A stretch of 64,000 nt of DNA from Bacteroides faecis MAJ27 (GCF_900106755.1 NZ_FNNN01000011.1:62001-126000); one strand, 5' to 3'. Positions 19,024-27,831 are shown, counted from the first letter of the stretch. Notes: generated from the sequence alone by a model not told the origin. Numbers and translations: made by a program.

Positions 19024-20043
19024 ATGAGTGCAATAATATTAGGAATTGAATCCTCCTGTGATGATACGTCGGCAGCCGTAATCAAGGATGGTTATCTGCT
19101 GTCAAATGTGGTATCAAGTCAAGCCGTACACGAAGCATACGGCGGAGTAGTACCCGAACTAGCTTCACGGGCGCATCAACAAAACATTGTTCCAGTAGTA
19201 CACGAAGCACTGAAACGGGCAGGAGTTACCAAAGAAGAACTGAGTGCGGTAGCTTTCACACGCGGACCGGGATTGATGGGATCTTTGCTTGTAGGCGTTT
19301 CTTTCGCCAAGGGGTTCGCTCGTTCTCTAGGCATTCCTTTGATAGATGTTAATCATTTGACAGGACATGTTTTAGCTCATTTTATTAAAGCAGAAGGAGA
19401 AGAGAATATACAGCCGAAATTCCCGTTCCTTTGCTTGTTGGTATCCGGAGGCAACTCACAGATTATATTAGTAAAAGCCTATAATGATATGGAGATTCTC
19501 GGTCAGACGATTGATGACGCTGCCGGAGAAGCAATTGATAAATGTTCTAAAGTGATGGGACTCGGCTATCCGGGTGGTCCGATTATTGACAAACTGGCAC
19601 GCCAGGGAAATCCGAAAGCATATACTTTCAGTAAACCTCATATTCCGGGCTTGGATTACAGTTTTAGCGGACTGAAGACTTCATTCCTGTACTCATTGCG
19701 CGACTGGCTGAAAGATGATCCTGACTTCATCGAACATCATAAAGTAGACCTGGCAGCTTCTCTGGAAGCAACCGTCGTAGATATCCTGATGGACAAATTA
19801 CGGAAAGCCGCCAAAGAATATAAGATTAAAGAAGTAGCCGTAGCCGGTGGAGTCTCTGCCAACAATGGCTTGCGCAACTCTTTCCGGGAACATGCCGAAA
19901 AGTATGGCTGGAATATCTTTATTCCTAAATTCAGCTATACTACCGACAATGCAGCTATGATTGCCATTACCGGATACTTCAAGTATCTGGATAAGGATTT
20001 CTGCTCCATTGATCTTCCGGCTTATTCACGCGTCACTCTATAA
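19024..20043 (+). CDS. tsaD: tRNA N6-adenosine threonylcarbamoyltransferase
   Basis: TsaD transfers the threonylcarbamoyl group to A37 of tRNAs that read ANN codons (t6A synthesis), working with TsaB, TsaC and TsaE, which are not encoded here. The 339-residue protein has the metal-binding HxxxH motif (NHLTGHVLAH), the ASKHA-fold phosphate motifs (GIESSCDDTSAAV at the start, LLVSGGNSQI, VAGGVSANNGLR) and the DNAAMIA motif near the end. Length is normal. It has its own promoter and is transcribed away from tamB; the region after it is the structured intergenic stretch before cinA. Confidence 0.97.
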   Translation: MSAIILGIESSCDDTSAAVIKDGYLLSNVVSSQAVHEAYGGVVPELASRAHQQNIVPVVHEALKRAGVTKEELSAVAFTRGPGLMGSLLVGVSFAKGFARSLGIPLIDVNHLTGHVLAHFIKAEGEENIQPKFPFLCLLVSGGNSQIILVKAYNDMEILGQTIDDAAGEAIDKCSKVMGLGYPGGPIIDKLARQGNPKAYTFSKPHIPGLDYSFSGLKTSFLYSLRDWLKDDPDFIEHHKVDLAASLEATVVDILMDKLRKAAKEYKIKEVAVAGGVSANNGLRNSFREHAEKYGWNIFIPKFSYTTDNAAMIAITGYFKYLDKDFCSIDLPAYSRVTL

Positions 20044-20052
20044 AGTTGTTTT

Positions 20053-20149
20053 TTTGCCGTCACCCGTCACTTTGTATAATAACAATCTGTAATATAACAG
20101 ATTAAGCGGTGACAATTAAAGTGACGGAAGTAATAATAGTGACGGCAAA
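20053..20149. repeat. Nested inverted repeats built on GTGACGG
   Basis: TTTGCCGTCAC at 20053-20063 pairs with 20139-20149 and CCGTCACTTT at 20064-20073 pairs with 20118-20127. An inner hairpin is AATCTGT 20084-20090 with ACAGATT 20097-20103. The left arm carries two adjacent CCGTCAC units, the right arm their complements with an 11-base bulge. It follows the tsaD stop by 9 bp and may work as a terminator or be a dispersed palindromic repeat. Confidence 0.6.
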
Positions 20150-20300
20150 CGGTGAAAAAGTGACACCAATCAGCTAAGCGGCGACACAAAGAAGCCTTAC
20201 CAAAAAATAAAATGCACCTATATATAATAGGTAAACAAAGGAAGAAGAAGGATATAAGAAGCCTTCATTAAGAACCTTTGTTTATAGCATTTCTCCGTTT

Positions 20301-20378
20301 CACGTGCATGAACCGCTCGCTTCACGTACATGATCCATTCGGCTCACATACATGGAACGAAAGGACCACGTACGTGAA
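20301..20378. repeat. Four imperfect palindromes phased at exactly 22 bp
   Basis: CACGTGCATGAA (20301), CACGTACATGAT (20323), CACATACATGGA (20345) and CACGTACGTGAA (20367) start at steps of exactly 22 bp. With the preceding bases they approximate the palindrome TTCACGTACATGAA. Two helical turns would put every site on nearly the same DNA face, as in an array of operators. The sequence between the motifs is not conserved. Confidence 0.65.
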
Positions 20379-20469
20379 ACGAAGAAATGAAGTGAACAAA
20401 ATGACTAAACATAGCATATATACCTTATTAATATAGGTAACATATTCTATTAATTAACGTAGAAAAAAG

Positions 20470-21702
20470 ATGTTTGCTGAGATTATTACCATTGGCGACG
20501 AACTGCTGATAGGGCAGGTGGTCGATACAAATTCTGCCTGGATGGGGCAGGAGTTAAATAAGATAGGTATCGAAGTACTACGCATCGTTTCCATCCGTGA
20601 CCGCGAAGAAGAGATCATGGAGGCAGTAGATAATGCGATGAAAAGGGTGAATATTGTCTTGGTGACCGGAGGACTGGGCCCGACAAAAGATGATATCACC
20701 AAGCAGACTCTCTGTAAATACTTTCATACGGAACTGATATTCAGTGAAGAAGTATTTGAAAACGTAAAACGAGTGCTTGCCGGAAAAATACCGATGAATG
20801 CGCTGAACAAGAGCCAGGCAATGGTTCCCAAAGATTGCACGGTTATCAACAATCCGGTGGGAAGCGCATCTGTCAGCTGGTTCGAAAAAGAAGGAAAAGT
20901 GCTTGTGTCCATGCCGGGAGTTCCGCAGGAAATGACAACCGTTATGACAGAATCCGTACTGCCTAAGCTGCATGAGAAGTTTCGGACGGATGTAATCATG
21001 CACCGGACGTTTCAAGTGCAGCATTATCCCGAATCCGTACTTGCCGAAAAGCTGGAACCATGGGAAACAGCCCTGCCGGAAAGCATCAAGCTGGCATATC
21101 TGCCCAAACTTGGCATTATCCGCCTGCGGCTGACCGGACGCGGACAAAAGAAATCAGAAGTAGAAAACGCACTGAATCGCGAACAAGCCAAACTGGAAGC
21201 GATACTCGGCGATGATATTTTCTGTGAAGAAGATATTCCTTTGGAAGTAATCGTGGGCGAACTTCTGAAAAAGAAGAATTTAACCGTTTCCACCGCAGAA
21301 AGTTGTACCGGAGGAAGCATTGCAGCACGCCTGACGTCCATTGCCGGAAGCTCGGAGTATTTTAACGGAGGAATAGTAGCATACTCCAATGAAGTAAAAA
21401 TGAACTTGCTTCATGTTTCGCCGGAAACACTGGAAACGTATGGTGCTGTAAGTGAGCAGACTGTAACCGAAATGGTAAAAGGAGCGATGAAAGCGATGAA
21501 AACTGACTGCGCCGTCGCAACTTCGGGCATAGCAGGCCCCGGAGGAGGAACTCCGGAGAAGCCGGTAGGCACCGTTTGGATAGCCGCTGGTTATAAAAAT
21601 GAAATTCGTACTTACAGGCAGGAAACAAACCGTGGAAGAGCCATGAATATTGAAAGAGCAGGCAATAATGCCCTATTAATTCTTCGTGATTTGCTCAAAT
21701 AA
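20470..21702 (+). CDS. cinA: CinA family protein, nicotinamide-nucleotide amidohydrolase
   Basis: The 410-residue protein has two domains. The N-terminal MoCF-like domain (residues 1-170, [29 protein letters not shown]) is linked in CinA proteins to ADP-ribose pyrophosphatase activity. The C-terminal PncC domain (about 255-410, [36 protein letters not shown]) deamidates NMN to NaMN. Together they recycle pyridine nucleotides in the cytosol. It appears to be a single-gene unit preceded by the phased-palindrome region. Confidence 0.95.
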   Translation: MFAEIITIGDELLIGQVVDTNSAWMGQELNKIGIEVLRIVSIRDREEEIMEAVDNAMKRVNIVLVTGGLGPTKDDITKQTLCKYFHTELIFSEEVFENVKRVLAGKIPMNALNKSQAMVPKDCTVINNPVGSASVSWFEKEGKVLVSMPGVPQEMTTVMTESVLPKLHEKFRTDVIMHRTFQVQHYPESVLAEKLEPWETALPESIKLAYLPKLGIIRLRLTGRGQKKSEVENALNREQAKLEAILGDDIFCEEDIPLEVIVGELLKKKNLTVSTAESCTGGSIAARLTSIAGSSEYFNGGIVAYSNEVKMNLLHVSPETLETYGAVSEQTVTEMVKGAMKAMKTDCAVATSGIAGPGGGTPEKPVGTVWIAAGYKNEIRTYRQETNRGRAMNIERAGNNALLILRDLLK

Positions 21703-21743
21703 GGAAAAATTGGTGTCTACAAGTGAATTATTTTAAGAAATTC

Positions 21744-21774
21744 TTGTTTTATACGGATAAAAGTGCTTACTTTG
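21744..21774 (+). promoter_or_regulatory. Promoter of rpmB-rpmG-DUF4295
   Basis: TTG at 21744-21746 and TTACTTTG at 21767-21774 are separated by 20 bp. The second box differs from TAnnTTTG at one position. It is 51 bp before rpmB. Confidence 0.5.
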
Positions 21775-21824
21775 CGTCCTGTTTGAAATAAGTATAGATA
21801 TAAAACTATAAAAATAAGATAGAA

Positions 21825-22085
21825 ATGTCGAAGATTTGTCAAATTACCGGAAAGAAAGCCATGATTGGCAACAATGTTTCACACTCAAAGAGAAGAACTA
21901 AAAGAACCTTTGATTTGAACTTGTTTAACAAAAAGTTCTATTATGTAGAACAAGACTGTTGGATCAGCCTTAGCCTTTGCGCTAACGGTCTGCGTATCAT
22001 CAACAAAAAGGGACTGGACGCTGCACTGAACGATGCAGTAGCTAAAGGTTTCTGTGATTGGAAAAGCATTAAAGTAATCGGCTAA
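21825..22085 (+). CDS. rpmB: 50S ribosomal protein L28
   Basis: The 86-residue basic protein begins [20 protein letters not shown] and contains [19 protein letters not shown], both diagnostic of L28. It is a structural protein of the large subunit. It has two of the Cys residues of the zinc-binding form only in part (one near the start), so it is probably the zinc-independent type. It is first in the rpmB-rpmG-DUF4295 unit. Confidence 0.97.
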   Translation: MSKICQITGKKAMIGNNVSHSKRRTKRTFDLNLFNKKFYYVEQDCWISLSLCANGLRIINKKGLDAALNDAVAKGFCDWKSIKVIG

Positions 22086-22106
22086 ACGTAGAGGAGAAAA
22101 CTTACA

Positions 22107-22295
22107 ATGGCAAAGAAAGCAAAAGGTAACAGAGTACAGGTGATTCTGGAATGTACAGAACACAAAGAGAGTGGAATGCCGGGAACATCTCGCTATATCA
22201 CAACTAAGAACAGAAAAAATACAACTGAAAGACTTGAGTTGAAGAAATACAACCCGATTCTGAAGAGAGTAACAGTACATAAGGAAATTAAATAA
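22107..22295 (+). CDS. rpmG: 50S ribosomal protein L33
   Basis: The 62-residue basic protein begins [20 protein letters not shown] and has [20 protein letters not shown], typical of L33. The four-cysteine zinc site found in some L33 proteins is absent (only one Cys). It lies 21 bp after rpmB and 14 bp before the DUF4295 gene. Confidence 0.97.
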   Translation: MAKKAKGNRVQVILECTEHKESGMPGTSRYITTKNRKNTTERLELKKYNPILKRVTVHKEIK

Positions 22296-22309
22296 TAATA
22301 GTATAACCC

Positions 22310-22468
22310 ATGGCAAAGAAAACAGTAGCAAGTTTGCACGAAGGTTCTAAAGAAGGTCGTGCTTATACCAAGGTTATCAAAATGGTGAAATCTCCGAAAA
22401 CTGGAGCTTACATTTTTGATGAGCAAATGGTTGCAAACGAAAAAGTACAAGACTTTTTCAAAAAATAA
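22310..22468 (+). CDS. DUF4295 small basic protein
   Basis: ATG 22310 opens a 52-codon frame: MAKKTVASLHEGSKEGRAYT at the start and ANEKVQDFFKK at the end. This is the DUF4295 family, a very short conserved protein that follows rpmG in Bacteroidota. Its basic nature and constant link to rpmB and rpmG suggest an association with the ribosome, but I know of no assigned function. The gene is followed by a strong terminator. Confidence 0.9.
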   Translation: MAKKTVASLHEGSKEGRAYTKVIKMVKSPKTGAYIFDEQMVANEKVQDFFKK

Positions 22469-22496
22469 TCGGAATAGCTTAAATCGCTATAAATAC

Positions 22497-22534
22497 AAAA
22501 TCCCCTCATTGGCAAACAGTGAGGGGATTTTTTA
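22497..22534 (+). terminator. Terminator of the rpmB operon
   Basis: AAAATCCCCTCA (22497-22508) pairs perfectly with 22520-22531 and runs into T residues. Confidence 0.85.
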
Positions 22535-22568
22535 TTGCTTCTTTTTTTACTTTTCCAATCCTTTGTTA

Positions 22569-22576
22569 TATCTTTG
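22569..22576 (+). promoter_or_regulatory. -7 element of the ftsY operon
   Basis: TATCTTTG matches TAnnTTTG and lies 32 bp before ftsY, just after the rpmB-operon terminator. Confidence 0.5.
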
Positions 22577-22608
22577 TAGCATAATGTATTATACAAATAA
22601 CTGTTGAT

Positions 22609-23568
22609 ATGGGATTTTTTAGTTTTTTTTCAAAGGAGAAGAAGGAAACTTTAGATAAAGGATTATCTAAAACCAAAGAGAGCGTATTCAGTAAAATCGC
22701 TCGCGCTGTGGCCGGTAAGTCGAAAGTGGACGACGAAGTATTGGATAATCTGGAAGAAGTTTTGATCACATCGGACGTGGGGGTAGAGACAACTTTGAAT
22801 ATTATCAAACGTATCGAAAAACGTGCTGCCGCAGACAAATATGTGAATACGCAGGAATTGAACCATATACTGCGCGATGAGATTGCTGCCCTTTTGACCG
22901 AGAATAATTCGGATGATGTAGCAGACTTTGATGTACCTATCGAGAAAAAGCCTTATGTAATTATGGTAGTGGGAGTAAATGGGGTAGGTAAAACAACAAC
23001 AATCGGAAAATTAGCTTATCAATTCAAGAAAGCGGGCAAATCTGTTTATCTGGGTGCAGCCGACACATTCCGCGCAGCTGCTGTAGAGCAGTTGATGATT
23101 TGGGGTGAAAGGGTAGGTGTACCTGTTGTCAAACAGAAAATGGGTGCAGACCCTGCATCTGTCGCTTTCGACACACTGAGTTCTGCCGTTGCCAACAATG
23201 CGGATGTGGTAATTATCGATACAGCCGGTCGTCTGCACAACAAAGTAGGCTTGATGAATGAGTTGACCAAAATTAAAAACGTCATGAAGAAGGTAGTTCC
23301 CAATGCACCGGACGAAGTGCTGCTGGTACTGGATGGTTCTACCGGACAAAATGCGTTCGAGCAGGCCAAGCAGTTCACTTTAGCTACGGAAGTGACCGCA
23401 ATGGCGATCACCAAACTGGACGGAACTGCTAAAGGCGGAGTGGTCATCGGAATTTCCGACCAGTTCAAGATTCCTGTAAAATATATCGGATTGGGTGAAG
23501 GCATGGAAGATTTACAGGTCTTCCGCAAGAATGAATTTGTTGATTCCCTGTTTGGAGAGAATGCATGA
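22609..23568 (+). CDS. ftsY: Signal recognition particle receptor FtsY
   Basis: FtsY is the membrane-associated GTPase that docks SRP-ribosome complexes at the translocon. The 319-residue protein has a short N-terminal region (no long acidic A domain), the N domain, and the GTPase motifs G1 (GVNGVGKTTT), DTAGR (G3), TKLDGTAKGG (G4) and GLGEGMEDL near the end. Its stop overlaps the rimO start by 4 bp (ATGA), so translation of the two is probably coupled. Confidence 0.97.
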   Translation: MGFFSFFSKEKKETLDKGLSKTKESVFSKIARAVAGKSKVDDEVLDNLEEVLITSDVGVETTLNIIKRIEKRAAADKYVNTQELNHILRDEIAALLTENNSDDVADFDVPIEKKPYVIMVVGVNGVGKTTTIGKLAYQFKKAGKSVYLGAADTFRAAAVEQLMIWGERVGVPVVKQKMGADPASVAFDTLSSAVANNADVVIIDTAGRLHNKVGLMNELTKIKNVMKKVVPNAPDEVLLVLDGSTGQNAFEQAKQFTLATEVTAMAITKLDGTAKGGVVIGISDQFKIPVKYIGLGEGMEDLQVFRKNEFVDSLFGENA

Positions 23569-24875
23569 AAAGAAAGAGAATAGATATTATTACTTTAGGT
23601 TGTTCCAAAAATTTAGTAGACTCGGAGCAGTTGATGCGTCAGCTGGAAGAAGCAGGATATAGCGTAACTCATGATACTGAAAAACCGGAAGGGGAAATTG
23701 CGGTGATCAACACCTGCGGGTTCATCGGTGACGCGAAAGAAGAGTCTATCAACATGATTCTGGAATTTGCAGAAAGAAAAGAAGAAGGCGATCTGAAGAA
23801 ACTTTTTGTAATGGGTTGTCTTTCCGAACGTTATCTGCAAGAACTGGCTATTGAAATTCCACAGGTGGATAAGTTCTACGGTAAATTCAACTGGAAAGAA
23901 CTTTTGCAGGACTTGGGAAAAACATATCATGAGGAATTATACATTGAGCGTACTTTGACGACTCCCAAGCATTATGCATATCTGAAGATTTCAGAAGGGT
24001 GCGACCGCAAATGCTCTTATTGTGCTATTCCCATTATCACCGGACATCATATATCCAAGCCGATAGAAGAAATTCTGGACGAGGTACGGTATCTGGTATC
24101 GCAAGGAGTAAAAGAGTTTCAGGTGATTGCTCAGGAATTGACATATTACGGAATTGACCTGTATAAAAAGCAAATGTTGCCCGAATTGATCGAACGTATT
24201 TCGGAAATACCGGGCGTAGAATGGATTCGTTTGCATTATGCGTATCCGGCACATTTTCCAACGGATTTATTCCGTGTAATGCGTGAACGTGATAATGTCT
24301 GCAAATATATGGATATTGCCTTGCAGCACATCAGCGATAATATGCTGAAATTAATGCGCCGGCAAGTAGGCAAGGAAGATACCTACAAGTTGATTGAGCA
24401 ATTCCGTAAAGAAGTGCCGGGCATTCATCTGCGCACCACGCTGATGGTAGGACATCCGGGAGAAACGGAGGAGGACTTTGAAGAGCTGAAAGAGTTTGTG
24501 CGCAAAGCGCGTTTTGACAGAATGGGAGCTTTCGCCTATTCTGAAGAAGAAGGAACTTATGCCGCCAAACAATATGAAGACTCTATACCACAGGAGGTTA
24601 AGCAAGCCCGACTGGATGAACTGATGGATATCCAGCAAGGTATTTCAGCAGAATTGAGCGCAGCGAAAATCGGTCAGCAGATGAAAGTGATCATCGACCG
24701 GATCGAGGGAGATTATTATATCGGACGTACAGAGTTTGATTCACCGGAGGTAGATCCGGAGGTGTTGATCAGCCATTCTGGAGAGGAACTTGAAATCGGG
24801 AAATTCTATCGGGTAGAAGTAACCGACGCGGACGATTTTGATTTATATGCAAAGATAATGAACAAGTATGAATAA
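23565..24875 (+). CDS. rimO: Ribosomal protein S12 methylthiotransferase RimO
   Basis: RimO is a radical-SAM enzyme that adds a methylthio group to a conserved Asp of ribosomal protein S12. The 436-residue protein has the N-terminal UPF0004 domain with three Cys (TLGCSKN, NTCGF, MGCLS), the radical-SAM CxxxCxxC motif (SEGCDRKCSYCAIP) and a C-terminal TRAM domain (about 370-436). It overlaps ftsY by 4 bp and the following HU gene by 8 bp, so all belong to one transcript. Confidence 0.97.
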   Translation: MKRKRIDIITLGCSKNLVDSEQLMRQLEEAGYSVTHDTEKPEGEIAVINTCGFIGDAKEESINMILEFAERKEEGDLKKLFVMGCLSERYLQELAIEIPQVDKFYGKFNWKELLQDLGKTYHEELYIERTLTTPKHYAYLKISEGCDRKCSYCAIPIITGHHISKPIEEILDEVRYLVSQGVKEFQVIAQELTYYGIDLYKKQMLPELIERISEIPGVEWIRLHYAYPAHFPTDLFRVMRERDNVCKYMDIALQHISDNMLKLMRRQVGKEDTYKLIEQFRKEVPGIHLRTTLMVGHPGETEEDFEELKEFVRKARFDRMGAFAYSEEEGTYAAKQYEDSIPQEVKQARLDELMDIQQGISAELSAAKIGQQMKVIIDRIEGDYYIGRTEFDSPEVDPEVLISHSGEELEIGKFYRVEVTDADDFDLYAKIMNKYE

Positions 24876-25140
24876 TAAGGAATTTACATCGGAACTGGCA
24901 GACAGACTGGGATATACTATCAAAGACACTTCTGAACTGATAAGTTCTTTATTGTCTGATATGACACAGGAACTGGAAGATGGAAATGTGATTGCCATAC
25001 AGGGCTTCGGTTCTTTCGAAGTGAAGAAAAAGGCGGAACGTATTTCGATCAATCCGTCCACCAAGCAGCGCATGCTGGTTCCTCCCAAACTGGTATTGTC
25101 ATACAGACCCAGTAATACACTGAAAGACAAGTTTAAATAA
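24868..25140 (+). CDS. HU/IHF-family DNA-binding protein
   Basis: This 90-residue protein has the complete HU fold: N-terminal helices (LADRLGYTIKDTSELISSLL), the GFGSFEV hinge, a beta-arm with the intercalating NP pair (SINPSTKQRMLVPPK) and the C-terminal helix (NTLKDKF). It bends DNA in the nucleoid. The gene overlaps rimO by 8 bp and lies 17 bp before a second HU-domain gene that encodes a membrane-spanning fusion. The tandem raises the possibility that the two HU domains form heterodimers; that is a hypothesis. Confidence 0.93.
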   Translation: MNNKEFTSELADRLGYTIKDTSELISSLLSDMTQELEDGNVIAIQGFGSFEVKKKAERISINPSTKQRMLVPPKLVLSYRPSNTLKDKFK

Positions 25141-25157
25141 TATATATTTTCCCAATT

Positions 25158-26597
25158 ATGAATGAAAGACTGACAATTCAAGACCTTATCGACTTATTGG
25201 CGGCTAAACATAGCATGACCAAGAAGGATGCCGAAGCATTCGTCAAAGAGTTCTTTCTCTTGATAGAACAAGCCCTGGAGAATGAGAAGACTGTGAAAAT
25301 CAAAGGATTGGGGACTTTCAAACTTGTTGATGTCGATAGCCGGGAAAGCGTTAATGTCAACACTGGGGAGCGTTTTCAGATAAAAGGGCACACCAAAGTA
25401 TCGTTTACTCCGGACACGACGCTCAGAGATACGATAAATAAGCCTTTTGCGCATTTTGAGACGGTAGTACTAAATGAGGGTACGGTATTGGAAGATACTC
25501 CGATGGAGGAATCCGATGAGGAAGAAGCCTCGGTTGCTGACAGTGAAGCCGAAATGGTCGATTCTGAAGTTACAGAGGATAAAAATACTGATGAAGATAC
25601 TCAGGAAGAAATACAGCCGGAAGAGCCCGCAATAGAAGAACCGGCAACTGAAGCAGTGGCTGCGGTTAAAGGAGAGGAGACCGATACGAATGAAACCGTT
25701 CCGACAGAAACAGAACCGGAACCTGCTGTTATAGAGCAACCTATGACCGAAGAATTATTGGAATCAGAAGCCGAATCGGAATCAATACTTGAAGATTCTT
25801 CAGAAGAGGAACCTTCAGAAACTCCATTAGAACCTGACTTCAGTCCGGCAGCAACAGAAGAGCCGGTTGAAGAAGCTTCGGAAGAAACAATTATAGAAGA
25901 ACCAGAAACAGAGAAGAAAAAAACAGAAACTACTGCAGAACAAATTATCGCCCAAGAACTTTATAAAGCGAATATGGAACCTGCAACACCGAAAAAAGAA
26001 CCGGAAACAGAACAGCCGAAAGCCGCCTATACCGATAAAGACAGTGATAAAAAGGAGAAATCAGCGATTCCTTATCTGATAGCAACGATTATTATAGTCT
26101 TGTTATTGTGTGGAGGAGCTATTCTGTTTATTTATTACCCGGATTTATTCTCTTCTTCATCTGATTCTGATAAGGATATAGTCGACATGCCGGAGGCCGT
26201 TCAGCCTGTTCAGCCGGAAGCACAACTTTCTGATACAATTGTGCAAAAAGATACAGTAGCGGAGGCAGCTCCTGTTATGCCCGACGAAACTGTGCAGCCA
26301 AAACCTGTAGTCAAGAAGGAACCGGCAGCGGAACCTGTCAAAGCAGAAAGTAAACCTGCCCAACAGCAACAGCCTGCAACCTCGGTATATTCGGATTCTG
26401 CATCCTATAAGATTACCGGTACCAAAACAAAATACACCATTAAAGAGGGGGAAACTTTAACACGAGTTTCATTACGCTTTTACGGTACAAAAGCGATGTG
26501 GCCATACATCGTAAAACACAACCCGAAAGTAATTAAGAACCCCGATAACGTGCCATACGGTACAACAATCGAGATACCGGAACTTACAAAAGAATAA
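25158..26597 (+). CDS. HU domain - acidic linker - transmembrane helix - LysM fusion protein
   Basis: The 479-residue protein combines four parts. Residues 1-92 are an HU/IHF-type DNA-binding domain (KKDAEAFVKEFFLLIEQAL, KGLGTFKL, TPDTTLRD), but the arm tip reads VNVNTGE instead of RNPxTG, so the intercalating proline is missing. Residues 110-260 are extremely rich in Glu. Residues 303-327 are one membrane helix (PYLIATIIIVLLLCGGAIL). After a Pro/Glu/Lys linker, residues 424-476 are a LysM domain (YTIKEGETLTRVSLRFYG, MWPYIVKHNPKVI). The expected topology is HU in the cytosol and LysM in the periplasm, so the protein could tie the nucleoid to peptidoglycan. It is last in the ftsY-rimO-HU operon. 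The domain calls are firm; the tether role is inference. Confidence 0.88.
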   Translation: MNERLTIQDLIDLLAAKHSMTKKDAEAFVKEFFLLIEQALENEKTVKIKGLGTFKLVDVDSRESVNVNTGERFQIKGHTKVSFTPDTTLRDTINKPFAHFETVVLNEGTVLEDTPMEESDEEEASVADSEAEMVDSEVTEDKNTDEDTQEEIQPEEPAIEEPATEAVAAVKGEETDTNETVPTETEPEPAVIEQPMTEELLESEAESESILEDSSEEEPSETPLEPDFSPAATEEPVEEASEETIIEEPETEKKKTETTAEQIIAQELYKANMEPATPKKEPETEQPKAAYTDKDSDKKEKSAIPYLIATIIIVLLLCGGAILFIYYPDLFSSSSDSDKDIVDMPEAVQPVQPEAQLSDTIVQKDTVAEAAPVMPDETVQPKPVVKKEPAAEPVKAESKPAQQQQPATSVYSDSASYKITGTKTKYTIKEGETLTRVSLRFYGTKAMWPYIVKHNPKVIKNPDNVPYGTTIEIPELTKE

Positions 26598-26613
26598 AAA
26601 CAAAAACGATTCA

Positions 26614-26650
26614 TTCACCCGGCTCATACAGTAATGTATAGCCGGGTGAA
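26614..26650 (+). terminator. Hairpin after the HU-LysM gene
   Basis: TTCACCCGGCT (26614-26624) pairs perfectly with 26640-26650. No clear T-run follows, so it may be a weak terminator or a 3'-end stabilising structure. Confidence 0.55.
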
Positions 26651-26724
26651 ATGTTATGTAAGTACAAAAGCGTATGAAAGTACCTTAATCTAAAGATTTC
26701 GCATTGTTTTTTAATAAAAATTAG

Positions 26725-26755
26725 TTGCAATCGTTAATTATATGGCGTACTTTTG
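26725..26755 (+). promoter_or_regulatory. Promoter of the MoxR-Bat operon
   Basis: TTG at 26725-26727 and TACTTTTG at 26748-26755, separated by 20 bp, form a near-consensus Bacteroides promoter. It lies 80 bp before the MoxR gene and no other good promoter was seen before batE. Confidence 0.65.
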
Positions 26756-26835
26756 GGAGCGAATTTAGAAGCCTTACACACTGGTAAGTCTTACATCTAA
26801 TTATTGAGAATTAAATAATAAAATATTAAGTATTT

Positions 26836-27831
26836 ATGGCTGAATCAATTGATATCCGCGAACTGAATGAGCGGATTGAAAGACAAAGTGCTTTCGTTAC
26901 CAATCTTACGACAGGTATGGACCAAATCATTGTTGGTCAGAAACATTTGGTTGAATCACTGCTTATCGGATTGCTTTCCGATGGACATGTTCTTCTGGAA
27001 GGTGTTCCCGGTTTGGCAAAAACTTTGGCTATTAAAACACTCGCTTCACTGATTGACGCGAAATATAGCCGTATTCAGTTCACTCCAGACTTATTGCCGG
27101 CTGACGTTATCGGTACCATGGTTTACAGCCAGAAAGATGAATCTTTCAAAGTACAAAGAGGACCTATCTTCGCCAACTTCGTATTGGCGGATGAAATAAA
27201 CCGTGCTCCGGCCAAAGTACAAAGTGCTTTGCTGGAAGCCATGCAGGAACGCCAGGTTACTATCGGCAAAGAAACATTTATGTTGCCGGAACCTTTCTTA
27301 GTTCTGGCTACCCAGAACCCGATCGAACAAGAAGGTACTTACCCGCTTCCTGAAGCACAGGTAGACCGTTTCATGCTGAAAGTAGTGATTGACTATCCGA
27401 AACTGGAAGAAGAAAAACTGATTATCCGTCAGAATATCAACGGAGAGAAGTTCAATGTGAAACCTATTCTAAAAGCAGAAGAAATAATCGAAGCCCGCAA
27501 AGTCGTTCGTCAGGTATATCTGGATGAGAAAATAGAACGCTATATCGTGGATATTGTATTCGCAACCCGTTTCCCCGAAAAGTACGACCTCAAAGAACTG
27601 AAAGACATGATCGGATTTGGTGGTTCACCCCGTGCTTCTATCAATCTGGCTCTGGCTGCCCGTACATACGCTTTCATCAAGCGCCGTGGCTACGTTATTC
27701 CGGAAGATGTACGTGCTGTTGCACATGATGTTCTCCGTCACCGTATCGGATTGACTTACGAAGCGGAAGCCAACAACATGACTTCGGACGAAATCATCAG
27801 CAAGATTCTGAACAAGGTTGAAGTGCCCTAA
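26836..27831 (+). CDS. MoxR-family AAA+ ATPase
   Basis: The 331-residue AAA+ ATPase has Walker A (GVPGLAKT), Walker B (VLADEINRAPAK), sensor 1 (LATQNPIEQEGTYPLPEAQ) and sensor 2 (GSPRAS) motifs of the MoxR class. MoxR proteins act as chaperones that remodel partners carrying VWA domains; here four such partners or accessory proteins follow. It is the first gene of the Bat operon, 25 bp before the DUF58 gene. Confidence 0.95.
   Translation: MAESIDIRELNERIERQSAFVTNLTTGMDQIIVGQKHLVESLLIGLLSDGHVLLEGVPGLAKTLAIKTLASLIDAKYSRIQFTPDLLPADVIGTMVYSQKDESFKVQRGPIFANFVLADEINRAPAKVQSALLEAMQERQVTIGKETFMLPEPFLVLATQNPIEQEGTYPLPEAQVDRFMLKVVIDYPKLEEEKLIIRQNINGEKFNVKPILKAEEIIEARKVVRQVYLDEKIERYIVDIVFATRFPEKYDLKELKDMIGFGGSPRASINLALAARTYAFIKRRGYVIPEDVRAVAHDVLRHRIGLTYEAEANNMTSDEIISKILNKVEVP

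Larger units (their letters stand above)
20044..20469. other. 426-bp structured intergenic region between tsaD and cinA
   Basis: No plausible gene was found. The stretch contains nested inverted repeats (20053-20149), a short ACCTAT/ATAGGT hairpin near 20217-20233, and four 12-bp motifs spaced exactly 22 bp apart (20301-20378). It then becomes AT-rich up to the cinA start. Confidence 0.7.

Noticed and set aside
20301-20378. The 22-bp-phased motifs as a CRISPR array
   Set aside because: Units are too short and imperfect, spacers are about 10 bp, and no cas genes are near.
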